DNA of 26,348 nucleotides. It comes from Deltaproteobacteria bacterium UBA2385. Its GTDB lineage: Bacteria; Myxococcota_A; UBA796; UBA2385. A program made the position numbers and the translations under genes. The DNA lies in NCBI GenBank assembly GCA_002343455.1, contig DDSR01000070.1, forward strand, positions 1-26,348, in the 5' to 3' direction. Positions 1 to 7,755 of the stretch are shown piece after piece (the stretch's first letter is position 1; every line of letters begins with the position of its first letter). The notes below the pieces were generated by a model. That model was not told where the DNA came from. It made no database searches and saw only the letters and a program-made list of their open reading frames with translations.

Positions 1-566
1 GCGGGGGGCGGGGCAGCGGCGGGCGCGGGCGCCTCGCGGCGGCTGCGGACGGGCGGGGCGGTGCCCACCGGCTGCTGCTCGAAGAGGCCGGGCACGAAGA
101 GGGGGGCGTCGTCCTTGGGGCGATCCTGCTCGCGGATCGACGCCATCCGCTGCTTGCGCTCGTCGATGCGCCGCAGGGCGTTGTCGGTCTCCTCGGCCGT
201 GGCCCCGTGCATGCTGGAGAGCGAGTTCAAGCTGTCCAGGCGGCTGCGCAGGTCGTCCGCAGGTCGCCCCCGTCGGGTCCGGTCCAGCCAGCCGGCGTAC
301 ACATCCTGGTCTCGGGCCTCGATGCGCACGATCTCGGCCCGGTAGCGGACCAGCGACCCCGGTGGCCCCTTGCCGGCGACCACCCGCATATCGCCCAGCA
401 CCGTCTCGTTGGCCCGCGGCAGCTCCATCCGGAACTCGATCACCTCGCCGACGGTGATCGGGTGCGTCATCTCGAAGAACACACCGTCCTCGGTCAATGA
501 GTCGGCCTGCCCGACGGAGACGCCGAGCGCGTTGCGGATCGAGATGATGTACGAGGTGGAGGACAC
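1..566 (-). CDS. PilZ-like domain protein, 3' end cut off by window edge
   Basis: An open frame on the minus strand starts at GTG (566-564), with GAGGAA about 7 bases upstream, and runs off the left edge after 188 codons. The N-terminus reads MSSTSYIISIRNALGV. Residues about 20-65 (SLTEDGVFFEMTHPITVGE, then FRMELP and a V-V-A strand) resemble the second half of a PilZ domain, the small beta-barrel that binds cyclic-di-GMP. The usual RxxxR switch motif is not obvious, so ligand binding is doubtful. After residue about 110 the chain becomes charged and helical (DNALRRIDERKQRM), then Ala/Pro-rich, as in a linker to a further part outside the window. No signal peptide is visible, so it is probably cytoplasmic. 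The start was chosen because it has the only good ribosome binding site and the frame upstream lacks ATG or GTG. The PilZ assignment is by eye. Confidence 0.6.
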   Translation of the reverse strand, partial: MSSTSYIISIRNALGVSVGQADSLTEDGVFFEMTHPITVGEVIEFRMELPRANETVLGDMRVVAGKGPPGSLVRYRAEIVRIEARDQDVYAGWLDRTRRGRPADDLRSRLDSLNSLSSMHGATAEETDNALRRIDERKQRMASIREQDRPKDDAPLFVPGLFEQQPVGTAPPVRSRREAPAPAAAPPP

Positions 567-683
567 CGCTTTCCTCGTTGACGCTGAGAATATCGTACCG
601 AGGGGGACTTGTGATCGCGGTCGTCGAACTTTCCGGAACCCGGGGCCAGCGAGATAGGGGGGCGCTCCTCCTCTGGATGAGCC

Positions 684-2741
684 ATGCTCCTGCTCCTCGC
701 CCTCGCCTGCACCCCGCCGCCCCCCTCTGCCCTGGTGGTCTACGTCGACCCCGAGGACGAGGCCATGCCCGCGATCGAGTCCTTCGTGCGGCTGCTCGGC
801 GACGAGCGGGTCAAGGTCGACGCGGTCGGGGGCTCGCCCGACGAGCGGGCCGAGGGCAGCCTGGCGGTGCGGGTGGAGTCCAGCGAGGAGTGCGCCGAGT
901 GCTACCTGCTGCGCGACGCGGACGGGGTCTTCGAGGTCGAGGCGGGGGGCATGCTGGGCAAGCAGTATGGCCTCGCCCACCTGCTGGAGCTGATGGACTA
1001 CCGCTTCCCCCACCCCTTCCGAACCCGCCTGCCCGGCTCGCTCCCCGAGTCGCTGGACCGGGATCACCCCGATCTGCTGACCCTCTTCCAGCCCGAACAG
1101 AGCCAGCGGGGCCTGCATATGCACACCCTGCACCCGATCGAGGGCCTCTTCGGCTTCTGGGAGGCCGATCCGGGCGGCGGCACCGACCGGGTCGAGGCGA
1201 TCGCCGACTGGGTGGTGAAGAACCGCGGCAACCACCTGCAGTGGGTCTCGCTCGACGACATCGAGGCCGGGGACACCGTGTACGAGGACTGGCTGGCCCG
1301 GGCGACGGCCACCAACGAGCTGGCCCACCAGCGCGGCCTGACGACCGGCCTGGGGGTGCAGCTCTTCGGCAGCGGCAACCTCCAGCAGGCCTTCGACCTG
1401 GTGGACGACGCCTCCGACGAGACGCTCTGGCAGGAGAAGATGGAGGACCGCTGGGGCCTGCTGACCCCGGCCGGCTTCGACCTCTACAGCCTCTCCTTCG
1501 GGGAGTTCTTCGGCGAGGACCCCGCGACCTTCATCCGTGCGCTGGAGCTGGCCCGCACGACCCTGAGCAGCAAGGACGACGAGGCCCGGATGGCGGCGGT
1601 GATCCACGTCGGCGACAGCGAGGACCAGAAGGTCGTCTACCCCGAGGTCGATGGCGAGGAGATGATCTACTACATGCTCGCCCTGAAGAGCGACGCCGAC
1701 CTCGTCCCGCACATCCACACGGTGATGTACTACACACTGTTCGACGACGCTGGCGGGGCCTACCACCACGAGGACTTCAGCGAGCACCGGCAGGCCCTGC
1801 TCGACCTGCTCGCCGCCGGCAGCCCGGTCGCCTACTTCCCCGAGAGCAGCTACTGGGTGGCCTTCGACAACCCCGTGCCCCTGTACCTGCCGGTCTATGT
1901 CCACAGCCGGTACCGCGACCTCGAACAGATCCGCCTCAGCGCCCAGGCCAACGGCCACGCCGATCTCAGCGAGCATGTGCTCTTCAGCAGCGGCTGGGAG
2001 TGGGGCTACTGGCAGAACGACGCCTTCACCCTGCGCATGGGCTACACCCTGCCGGAGTCCTGGGGGGATCTGTACCGGGACTGGTTCGCGGTCGACGCCG
2101 GAGAGGGGCTGCGCCTGGCCGAGGCGGTCGTGGCCCTGGCCGAGGCCCAGCACCGCGGCCTGATCGAGGCGCGGCTGGCGCCCTACCTGGCCGGGCGGGA
2201 CACGGTGATGGACATCGGCTTCGGGGCGGGCATCGTCGCGGCGCCGGACCGGGTGGAGCTGGCCGAGCTGGCGGTGGCCGACGCCAAGGGGCGAGCCGCT
2301 TTCGAGGCCGAGGTCCTCGCCCCGCTGGCGACCCTGGAGCAGGAGACCGCCCAGGCCCTCTCCCGGGTCCAGGTGCCGGGGCTGCAGAGCGGGGACCGGG
2401 ACGTCTGGGCCCAGGAGGTGGTCGACGGCATCGAGATCGACCTGCAACGGACCCGCTTCGTCCTGGCCCTCTACCGAGCGGTGCTGGCCGAGGACCCCGC
2501 CGCCGAGCTGGCCCTGGCCGACGAGGCCCACGACCTCGCCCGCGGGGTGGTGGACCGCCGCCACGCCGATCTGCACGATCCGATCGGCTCGACCTTGATC
2601 GCCGACGACGTCGCCAACGCCACCATCTACGACTACGGCTACCTGGTCCGGGCCGAGCAGCTCTGTTTCTGGGAGCGTGAGCGCACCCAGGCCGCCAACC
2701 TGCTGGAGGGCAGCGACGAGCTGCCGCCGAGCTGTTTCTAA
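684..2741 (+). CDS. Large lipoprotein with glycoside-hydrolase-like architecture (family unknown)
   Basis: The protein has 685 aa. Its N-terminus, MLLLLALACTPPPP, looks like an extremely short lipoprotein signal with Cys9 as the lipidated residue. An in-frame TGA lies one codon before the ATG, so no longer signal is possible. Residues about 15-115 resemble the small alpha/beta domain that precedes the barrel in GH20/GH67-type glycosidases: MLGKQYGLAHLLELMDYRF followed by HPF matches the style of the typical segment (Y-G-hydrophobic-LLE-x-L-G-x-RF). Residues about 140-420 alternate strands and helices like a TIM barrel, with Trp- and His-rich segments (RGNHLQWVSL at 181-190, SFGEFFGEDP at 271-280). 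The C-terminal third is helical and Glu/Ala-rich. The catalytic residues cannot be assigned. It ends tail to tail with the amidase gene, the two stop codons sharing bases. Codon use matches its neighbours. A surface polysaccharide-degrading or polysaccharide-binding role is inferred only. Confidence 0.8.
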   Translation: MLLLLALACTPPPPSALVVYVDPEDEAMPAIESFVRLLGDERVKVDAVGGSPDERAEGSLAVRVESSEECAECYLLRDADGVFEVEAGGMLGKQYGLAHLLELMDYRFPHPFRTRLPGSLPESLDRDHPDLLTLFQPEQSQRGLHMHTLHPIEGLFGFWEADPGGGTDRVEAIADWVVKNRGNHLQWVSLDDIEAGDTVYEDWLARATATNELAHQRGLTTGLGVQLFGSGNLQQAFDLVDDASDETLWQEKMEDRWGLLTPAGFDLYSLSFGEFFGEDPATFIRALELARTTLSSKDDEARMAAVIHVGDSEDQKVVYPEVDGEEMIYYMLALKSDADLVPHIHTVMYYTLFDDAGGAYHHEDFSEHRQALLDLLAAGSPVAYFPESSYWVAFDNPVPLYLPVYVHSRYRDLEQIRLSAQANGHADLSEHVLFSSGWEWGYWQNDAFTLRMGYTLPESWGDLYRDWFAVDAGEGLRLAEAVVALAEAQHRGLIEARLAPYLAGRDTVMDIGFGAGIVAAPDRVELAELAVADAKGRAAFEAEVLAPLATLEQETAQALSRVQVPGLQSGDRDVWAQEVVDGIEIDLQRTRFVLALYRAVLAEDPAAELALADEAHDLARGVVDRRHADLHDPIGSTLIADDVANATIYDYGYLVRAEQLCFWERERTQAANLLEGSDELPPSCF

Positions 2742-3382
2742 TCTCCTTGAAGGCCCAGGTCCGTCACCAAGGCGCGCACCTCGGTCATGAAGGCGGCGCC
2801 CGGATCGGGCTTGGTGGTGCGGTAGCTTGGGTCCTTCTCCTCGAAGTATGGGTGCCCTTCGAGCGAGCGGTACTCGTGGTGGCCGATCAGGTGGGTGATC
2901 GGGTGGCGGCCGGCCAGCCAGCGCACCAGGGCGGCGTTGGCCTGGACCTGGGCGGCCGTCAGGGGCCACCGCTCGCCTCCGCCGACGTTCTCGACGCCGA
3001 TGGCGAGGTGGTTGAGGCCGATGACGTGGCGCACGATCCGGTCCTCTTCGAAGAGGCGGGTGATGCTGCCGTCGCGGTCGACCAGGAAGTGGGCCCCGAC
3101 GTTGAGCGCGCCGGCGCCCAGCAGCTCGGCCCGGCCGGCCAGGGTCGGCGCGGTGAAGGTGTTCCAGGCGCTGGCGGCGCTGGGCCCGGCGGTCCAGTGC
3201 AGGACGATCACCTTCGGCTCCATCCGGGTGTCGCGCTCGGCCTCCCCGCTGAGCGGCGCGGTCCGGTGGGCCTGGAGGTACTCGACCGTGAGCTGCACCC
3301 GGGCATCCTCGTAGGGGAGGAGGCGGTCGGTGATCGGGGGCGGCTCGCCGGCGAGGGCGAGGCTCAGGAGCAGCAGGGTCAT
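2738..3382 (-). CDS. Exported N-acetylmuramoyl-L-alanine amidase (Amidase_2 family)
   Basis: The protein has 214 aa and is predicted to cleave the bond between N-acetylmuramic acid and L-alanine in peptidoglycan. A short hydrophobic leader, MTLLLLSLALAGEPP, suggests export to the periplasm. The Amidase_2 (T7-lysozyme-like) fold covers residues about 55-195. Zinc-ligand candidates are His62 (VIVLHWTAG), His168 or His169 (IGHHEY) and Asp193 (TKPDPG). The family features NVGAHFLVDRDG (95-105) and AIGVENVG (127-134) are also present. The start ATG overlaps the stop of the upstream nucleotidyltransferase gene (ATGA, 3379-3382), so the two are probably translationally coupled. Its stop codon shares bases with that of the convergent lipoprotein gene. 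It could act in cell-wall turnover or as a predatory or antibacterial lysin. The family assignment is secure, the role is not. Confidence 0.93.
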   Translation of the reverse strand: MTLLLLSLALAGEPPPITDRLLPYEDARVQLTVEYLQAHRTAPLSGEAERDTRMEPKVIVLHWTAGPSAASAWNTFTAPTLAGRAELLGAGALNVGAHFLVDRDGSITRLFEEDRIVRHVIGLNHLAIGVENVGGGERWPLTAAQVQANAALVRWLAGRHPITHLIGHHEYRSLEGHPYFEEKDPSYRTTKPDPGAAFMTEVRALVTDLGLQGD

Positions 3383-4533
3383 CGCGGCAGGGTATCCGAC
3401 GGGAGCCTCGTGCTCAGCGCCTCCTCGACCAGTCCGATGACCAGCCGATCCAACGCCACCCGGTCGGGGGCGCGAGGCAGGATGCAGGCCCCGCTGCGGT
3501 AGAGGGCCTCCAGCTCGGTGTCGATGCGCTCGGCCTCCTCGACGAGCTGCTCGTACTCCCAGGCGCCGTTGCGGATGGCGACCAGCTCCTCGGCGTCGAT
3601 GTCTCCTCGCCAGACGTTCACCCGCCCGGTCAGCATCAGCTCTCGCCCGGTGCGGAGCAGGCGGATCAGGTGCATTCCGTGCTTGGTGTCAAAGCCGTGG
3701 TCCGCCTCGAGCTGCGCGCGGGCGGGGTTTCGCTCGGTCTTCCAGTCCTGGTACTGCTGCCACTCGCGCATCGCGGCCTTGTAGCGCCGCTCCCGGTCGA
3801 GCAGGGCGATGAAGTTCTCGTCGTAGCCGATGCTCCGGGCCGCCGATCGCCAGTGCTCGTCGGTGGTGGTCTGGATCTCGGCGAGGTAGCGCGCGATCTG
3901 TTCTTGGATGTGGACGACCGAGGAGGGGTACAGATCCCCATAGTCCACGGCCCAGCCGTCGATCTTGTGGCGCAGCGCGGCCTGGGCCGCGGCGAGCTGA
4001 TCGGCGGGGATCAGGGTGCGCTCGGGCAGATCGTAGTCGGCCCGCTCGGGCTTCTGCGTGGGCGGGTTCAGCAGCCACTGGCGGTGCCCCCGAATGCGCT
4101 TGAGCTGGCTGGCGGCGTAGCCCGAGAAGGTGTGCTTGGCCTTCTGGGAGAGGAAGAGCTCCCGGCTCGCCCGCAGCGCCTCACCCGCGGGCGTGCAGAG
4201 GCGGACCTCGGCGTCGCGGCAGAAGAGCACGTCGAGCATGTTGGGGTTGCAGTCCGCGGCCAGCTGGCAGAACTTCACGAGGTGGTAGACCGACCCCTCC
4301 AGCTTGCTGTCGGCGCAGGCCGCGCGCTCGACCTCCGACAGGTCTCCCAGGAAGGCCTGCACCTGGCTCGGCTTGTCGGCCTGCTCGAAGCGAGACAGCA
4401 TCCCGTGGAAGTACGCGGCGGGTGGGATGGCCGCACCCTTGACGTCCACGTCGGAGGCGGCGGTGTGAACGCCGTAGGCGCGGCTGCCGGCCACCGTCAG
4501 CAACAGGGTGTGGGCTCGCAGATCGAAGTCCAT
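3379..4533 (-). CDS. RlaP/YcgL-family predicted nucleotidyltransferase
   Basis: The protein has 384 aa, is cytoplasmic and belongs to the DNA polymerase beta-type nucleotidyltransferase superfamily (COG3541/RlaP group). The signature is at the N-terminus: AGSRAYGVHTAASDVDVKG, with the Gly16-Ser17 helix cap and the metal-binding Asp28 and Asp30. The large helical remainder (KLEGSVYHLVKFCQLAADCNPNMLD in shorter blocks, and KHGMHLIRLLRTGRELM near residues 285-300) is typical of the family. Members are often found near RNA-repair ligases, but none is seen here; the only coupled gene is the downstream amidase, with which it shares an ATGA overlap. The start at 4533 has a very strong ribosome binding site (GGAGG, about 5 bases upstream). 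No substrate can be assigned. The superfamily call is firm because the G-S and D-x-D motifs are intact. Confidence 0.88.
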   Translation of the reverse strand: MDFDLRAHTLLLTVAGSRAYGVHTAASDVDVKGAAIPPAAYFHGMLSRFEQADKPSQVQAFLGDLSEVERAACADSKLEGSVYHLVKFCQLAADCNPNMLDVLFCRDAEVRLCTPAGEALRASRELFLSQKAKHTFSGYAASQLKRIRGHRQWLLNPPTQKPERADYDLPERTLIPADQLAAAQAALRHKIDGWAVDYGDLYPSSVVHIQEQIARYLAEIQTTTDEHWRSAARSIGYDENFIALLDRERRYKAAMREWQQYQDWKTERNPARAQLEADHGFDTKHGMHLIRLLRTGRELMLTGRVNVWRGDIDAEELVAIRNGAWEYEQLVEEAERIDTELEALYRSGACILPRAPDRVALDRLVIGLVEEALSTRLPSDTLPR

Positions 4534-4617
4534 GGTGCCTCCCTCCTCCTGGTAGCATCGCGGTCATGATCTCGTCTTCCCGGCTGGCGGACCGCACCGG
4601 CCTCGCCCGCGACGACG

Positions 4618-5595
4618 CTACTTGACCGGGCAGTCCAGGGCCGCCTTCGGCACGAACCACCGGGCACCCTCGGCGGGCACCAGCCAGCCGTCCAGGGGCG
4701 TGATCTCCGCCGTATCGCCGGAGCCATCCACGACCTGGAAGCGCACGCCGGGGCCCAGGACGCCCGCGACGAGCCGAAACTCGCCCACGGTGGTGGTGAT
4801 GGGGAGCAGGAACGGGCAATCGTGGCCGCTGGGCTTGCCGATCAAACCATCCACGAGGATGGAGGGGCCCAGAGGTCGCGGATCCGGCTCCGCCTTGATG
4901 TGTCGCGCGGCGATCCAGGCCCGCCAGTACAGCCTGCTCTCGTTGATGTCCCCGATCTCGACATGGCTCCCGCTCCGCGAGAGCTCCCCCACACCCTGGC
5001 TGAAGGTCGCCGCCGGGAAGCTGCCGATGATCTGTCCGCCGGGGGCGTCGAGCAGCTCCTTGGCTGCTCCGGCCTTGACGTAGACCGTTGTCGGTATGGC
5101 GGAGATCCCTTCCTTGGTCCTCCCGAACGATGGCCTGGGCCGGCCATTGTCCGTGTTGTAGGTCAGATCGTCGCAGCCCAGCTCCACCTCGCCGCTCGCG
5201 ATCGGAGAATCAAAGGCGACAACCCGCACGGAGCCCTCGCCGAAGCCGACGACCCGCAACGACCCCATCTCCAGCAGGGTCGCGTGGGGGCTCAGCTCGA
5301 CGTTGTGCATGGTCCAGAGCAGCCCCGCGGGCTCGACCTCCCCGCGGGCGCTGGAGCCCTCCTCGGCCAGCAGCAGCGAGAGGACCGGGACTCCATCGCG
5401 GACCCCGAGCTCGGCATCGGCCAGTGCGCTCTCGGCCCTCCAGCCTCCTCGCACGGTCGCCCAGGCGGTGGACGTACCGGGGATGTGCAGGTCGAGAGGT
5501 CCGTGCACGCGCATGAACGAGTAGCTGCACACGACCTGGAGTGGCGTGGCCGGTTCGGCGCGGGCGAGCCCCAGGAGGAGGGCGAGGGCGAGCAT
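4618..5595 (-). CDS. Exported protein of unknown function with an SH3-like segment
   Basis: The protein has 325 aa. MLALALLLGLARAEP is a short signal peptide with a plausible cleavage after ARA. A good ribosome binding site (GGAGG, 4 bases before ATG) supports the start. The middle (about residues 165-240) reads like a bacterial SH3 domain: TTVYVKAGAAKELLDAPGG, then a loop and strand, then YWRAWIAARHI. The flanking parts are beta-rich with no motif I recognise. The C-terminal part (PFLLPITTTVGEFRLVAGV, then GWLVPAEGARWFVP) could be a second, more divergent SH3-like unit. Three Cys pairs are possible. It is transcribed divergently from the FecR-domain operon, and the region between them carries the nested palindrome at 5634-5662, so expression may be controlled there. 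No cellular role can be assigned. Confidence 0.75.
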   Translation of the reverse strand: MLALALLLGLARAEPATPLQVVCSYSFMRVHGPLDLHIPGTSTAWATVRGGWRAESALADAELGVRDGVPVLSLLLAEEGSSARGEVEPAGLLWTMHNVELSPHATLLEMGSLRVVGFGEGSVRVVAFDSPIASGEVELGCDDLTYNTDNGRPRPSFGRTKEGISAIPTTVYVKAGAAKELLDAPGGQIIGSFPAATFSQGVGELSRSGSHVEIGDINESRLYWRAWIAARHIKAEPDPRPLGPSILVDGLIGKPSGHDCPFLLPITTTVGEFRLVAGVLGPGVRFQVVDGSGDTAEITPLDGWLVPAEGARWFVPKAALDCPVK

Positions 5596-5633
5596 GGGAC
5601 CTCCGCGCCGTAGTCTACCCCCTCCTGGGGTGA

Positions 5634-5662
5634 GACTAGCTAGTGCCAGGCACTAGCTAGTC
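5634..5662. promoter_or_regulatory. Nested perfect palindrome between divergent genes
   Basis: Two 14-base arms form a perfect inverted repeat (5634-5647 and 5649-5662) around a single central A. Each arm contains the 10-mer ACTAGCTAGT (5635-5644 and 5652-5661), which is itself a perfect palindrome. The element is therefore both an inverted repeat and a direct repeat with 17-base spacing. It lies 39 bases upstream of the start at 5595 (minus strand) and 79 upstream of the start at 5741 (plus strand). It has no T-run and sits between divergent genes, so a terminator is unlikely. A tandem operator site for a dimeric regulator is the best guess; a REP-like mobile palindrome is the alternative. 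Confidence 0.6.
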
Positions 5663-5730
5663 ATACCCCTCCACCCACGAGCCCGGCGCCTGTAACGACG
5701 AGGCGACGGGCCCCTTGATAGAGGGCGCCT

Positions 5731-5735
5731 GGAGG
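5731..5735 (+). promoter_or_regulatory. Ribosome binding site that points to a CTG start
   Basis: GGAGG lies five bases before the CTG at 5741. Between the in-frame TAA at 5693 and the TTG at 5774 there is no ATG, GTG or TTG in this frame, and the TTG has no Shine-Dalgarno-like sequence before it and would remove part of the hydrophobic leader. Confidence 0.5.
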
Positions 5736-5740
5736 CACCT

Positions 5741-6745
5741 CTGGCTCGCGCGATCCTGCTCTGCCTGCTGCTCTTGCTGCTGCCCTTGCCGGCGGCGGCG
5801 GCCAGCGCCGTGGTGGAGTCGCTCAGCCATGTGGACCGCAGCGGGCGGTGGCGGGCGGTGGAGCAGAGCGACCAGGGCTCGGTGCTGCGGCCGACGGGCG
5901 AGGACCTGCTGCGTAAGGGGGCCACGCTGCAGACCGGCGATCGGCTGGTCACGCGGGCCGCGCGGGTGCAGCTGCGCCTGTCGGACGGCTCGGTGCTCAA
6001 CGTCGGCGAGGACAGCGAGCTCAGCCTGGAGCAGCAGGCCGACGAGTCCAGCTTCAGCCGCCTGCGGCAGTCGGCCGGGCAGGTCTGGTATCGGATGCGC
6101 AACGCCCTGGTGGTCGAGCACGGGGCGGTCGAGACGATCGTCGAGGGGACCCGCTTCCTGGTCCGCCAGGGGGCCGAGGGCGCCCGGGTCCAGGTCGAGG
6201 AAGGCCAGGTCCGCACGGCCGGGCAGGCCCTCGGCCGCCGTCAGCAGCTGGTCTTGGACCCCTCGGGCGCGGGGCAGGTGTCGCGCTGGACGCCCAAGGC
6301 GGCGGACTTCGCCTCGACCTGGGCCCTGGGCCGCCCGCGCTGGCAGCTCGGCCTGCTGCTCAGCCCACAGCTCCGCTCCGGCGACGAGCTGGCCGGCGGC
6401 GGGGGCCTGCGGGTGGTCGCCGGCCTGCACCTGCCGGCCGATCTCCGCTTGCAGCTCAGCGGCGGGATGAACGCGCTGACGGGGCCCTCGCTGCAGGTGC
6501 CGCTGGGGGTGGGCCTCGCCTGGCAGCCCGGCGCCTTCAGCCTGGGCGGCGAGCTGGCGACCGCGCTGGAGCGCTGCTCGAACGCCTGCGGCGATCCCCT
6601 GGTCCAGCTGCACCTCGGCGGGGCCGGCTTCGTCCGCTACGCCCACACCCTCAGCCGCCGCCTCAGCCTGCTGGGCGAGGTCCGCGGCGGCTACGTCGGC
6701 GGCCTGGTCGTCGAGCCCGGCCTGGGCCTGGAGCTGGGGCTGTGA
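5741..6745 (+). CDS. FecR-domain protein with C-terminal outer-membrane barrel-like region
   Basis: With a CTG start at 5741 the protein has 334 aa and a convincing signal peptide, MARAILLCLLLLLLPLP followed by AAAASA. The first conventional start is TTG 5774, which gives 323 aa and clips the leader. After the leader, residues about 35-175 form a FecR domain: LRKGATLQTGDRLVT, then VQLRLSDGSVLNVGEDSELSL, then VVEHGAVETIVEGTRFLVRQ and VQVEEGQVRTAG. The last 125 residues alternate hydrophobic and polar residues in short strands ending in LGLELGL, as in a small outer-membrane beta-barrel. Unlike FecR anti-sigma factors it has no cytoplasmic helix, so it is not expected to bind a sigma factor. Its stop overlaps the GTG of the next gene (GTGA). 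It heads a four-gene run with overlapping ends, probably one operon. Confidence 0.82.
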   Translation: MARAILLCLLLLLLPLPAAAASAVVESLSHVDRSGRWRAVEQSDQGSVLRPTGEDLLRKGATLQTGDRLVTRAARVQLRLSDGSVLNVGEDSELSLEQQADESSFSRLRQSAGQVWYRMRNALVVEHGAVETIVEGTRFLVRQGAEGARVQVEEGQVRTAGQALGRRQQLVLDPSGAGQVSRWTPKAADFASTWALGRPRWQLGLLLSPQLRSGDELAGGGGLRVVAGLHLPADLRLQLSGGMNALTGPSLQVPLGVGLAWQPGAFSLGGELATALERCSNACGDPLVQLHLGGAGFVRYAHTLSRRLSLLGEVRGGYVGGLVVEPGLGLELGL

Positions 6746-7755
6746 CGCTGCTCCTGCTCTTCTCCTGCACGCTGACGCTCTGGGGCGAGGACTGCGACAC
6801 GGGCCTCGACACGGGCCCCGATGGGGGCACCGACGGAGGGACCCCCGACGGAGGCGGCACCGACGGGGGCGGCACCGACGGAGGGACCCCCGACGGGGGC
6901 GGCACCGACGGGGGCGGCACCACGACGGTCGAGAGCGCCCCGGAGTGGCTGGGCGTGGCGGCCGGCGGTCTGTTCAGCTGCGGCCTGCGGGTGGACGGCA
7001 GCCTGCGCTGCTGGGGCAACGACAGCGAAGGCCAGAGCACGCCGCCCTCGGGCAGCTACCAGCTCCAGGCCGCCGGCTACGAGCACGCCTGCGCCGCTCT
7101 CGCCGGTGGGCCTCCCAGCTGCTGGGGGCGCGACGACCAAGGCCAGGCCAGCCCGCCCGCCGCGCTGACGGTCGTCGGGCTCTCCCTGGGCGGCGCGCAC
7201 GGCTGCGGCCTGGAGGCGGGCGGCGCGGTGGCCTGCTGGGGCCGGGACACCGAGGGGCAGGCGACCCCGCCGGCCGGCCTCAGCGCGGGCTTCGTGGCCG
7301 CTGGCTGGCGCCACAGCTGCGCGGTGACCGAGACCGAGGTCCTCTGCTGGGGGGCCGACGAGCGCGGGCAGGTCAGCGGCACGCCCGCCTCGGCCGCCCG
7401 CCTCGTCATGGCCGGGCTCGAGCACAGCTGCGCCATCCTCGCCGACCAGCGCCTCAGCTGCTGGGGCAGCGACGACGACGGACAGTCCTCTCCTCCGTCG
7501 GGCGAGTACCAGGACCTGGCCCTGGGGGCCGACTTCAGCTGCGCGGTGGACACCTCGCAGCGCGTCCAGTGCTGGGGAGCGGACGACCACGGCCAGGTCA
7601 GCGGGGCCCCCACGGCCCTCGTCCAGAGCGTGACCGCCTCGTCCGGAGGCCGGCACGCCTGCGCCCTCCTGGTCGCCGAGCCCGAAGACCCGGGCGCGCG
7701 TATCGCCTGCTGGGGCCTGGACTTCGACGGACAAGCGGCGGTGCCTCTTGACTGA
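6742..7755 (+). CDS. Seven-blade RCC1-repeat surface lipoprotein
   Basis: The protein has 337 aa and starts at GTG overlapping the previous stop. MTLLLLFSCTLTLWGED is a short leader with Cys9 as a possible lipidation site. A Gly/Asp/Thr-rich linker follows (about residues 20-60). Then come seven units of the form (H/F)-S/A-C-x(6-14)-CWG-x(4)-GQ, at about residues 78, 112, 152, 192, 230, 266 and 307. Seven units fit a complete RCC1-type beta-propeller, and each blade carries a Cys pair that could form a disulfide outside the cytoplasm. Similar proteins are common in myxobacteria, where they are thought to be secreted binding proteins; the ligand is unknown. The position between a FecR-domain protein and a sigma-like regulator suggests a shared surface or signalling function, which is inference. 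Confidence 0.88.
   Translation: MTLLLLFSCTLTLWGEDCDTGLDTGPDGGTDGGTPDGGGTDGGGTDGGTPDGGGTDGGGTTTVESAPEWLGVAAGGLFSCGLRVDGSLRCWGNDSEGQSTPPSGSYQLQAAGYEHACAALAGGPPSCWGRDDQGQASPPAALTVVGLSLGGAHGCGLEAGGAVACWGRDTEGQATPPAGLSAGFVAAGWRHSCAVTETEVLCWGADERGQVSGTPASAARLVMAGLEHSCAILADQRLSCWGSDDDGQSSPPSGEYQDLALGADFSCAVDTSQRVQCWGADDHGQVSGAPTALVQSVTASSGGRHACALLVAEPEDPGARIACWGLDFDGQAAVPLD
6826..6915 (+). repeat. Two tandem 45-bp repeats encoding a Gly/Asp/Thr linker
   Basis: Units 6826-6870 and 6871-6915 differ at one base (GGA against GGG in codon 9). They encode GTDGGTPDGGGTDGG twice. The segment links the lipidated N-terminus to the RCC1 propeller. The near-identity at DNA level suggests recent duplication or slippage. 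Confidence 0.9.

Noticed and set aside
578..2680. 700-codon open frame on the plus strand overlapping the lipoprotein gene
   Set aside because: The product is almost all Gly, Arg, Ala and Pro, with no motif; it is the off-frame reading of a GC-rich gene.
4566..4625. Short plus-strand ORF (MISSSRLADRTG...) between two minus-strand genes
   Set aside because: Only 19 codons, no ribosome binding site, and no coupling to a neighbour.
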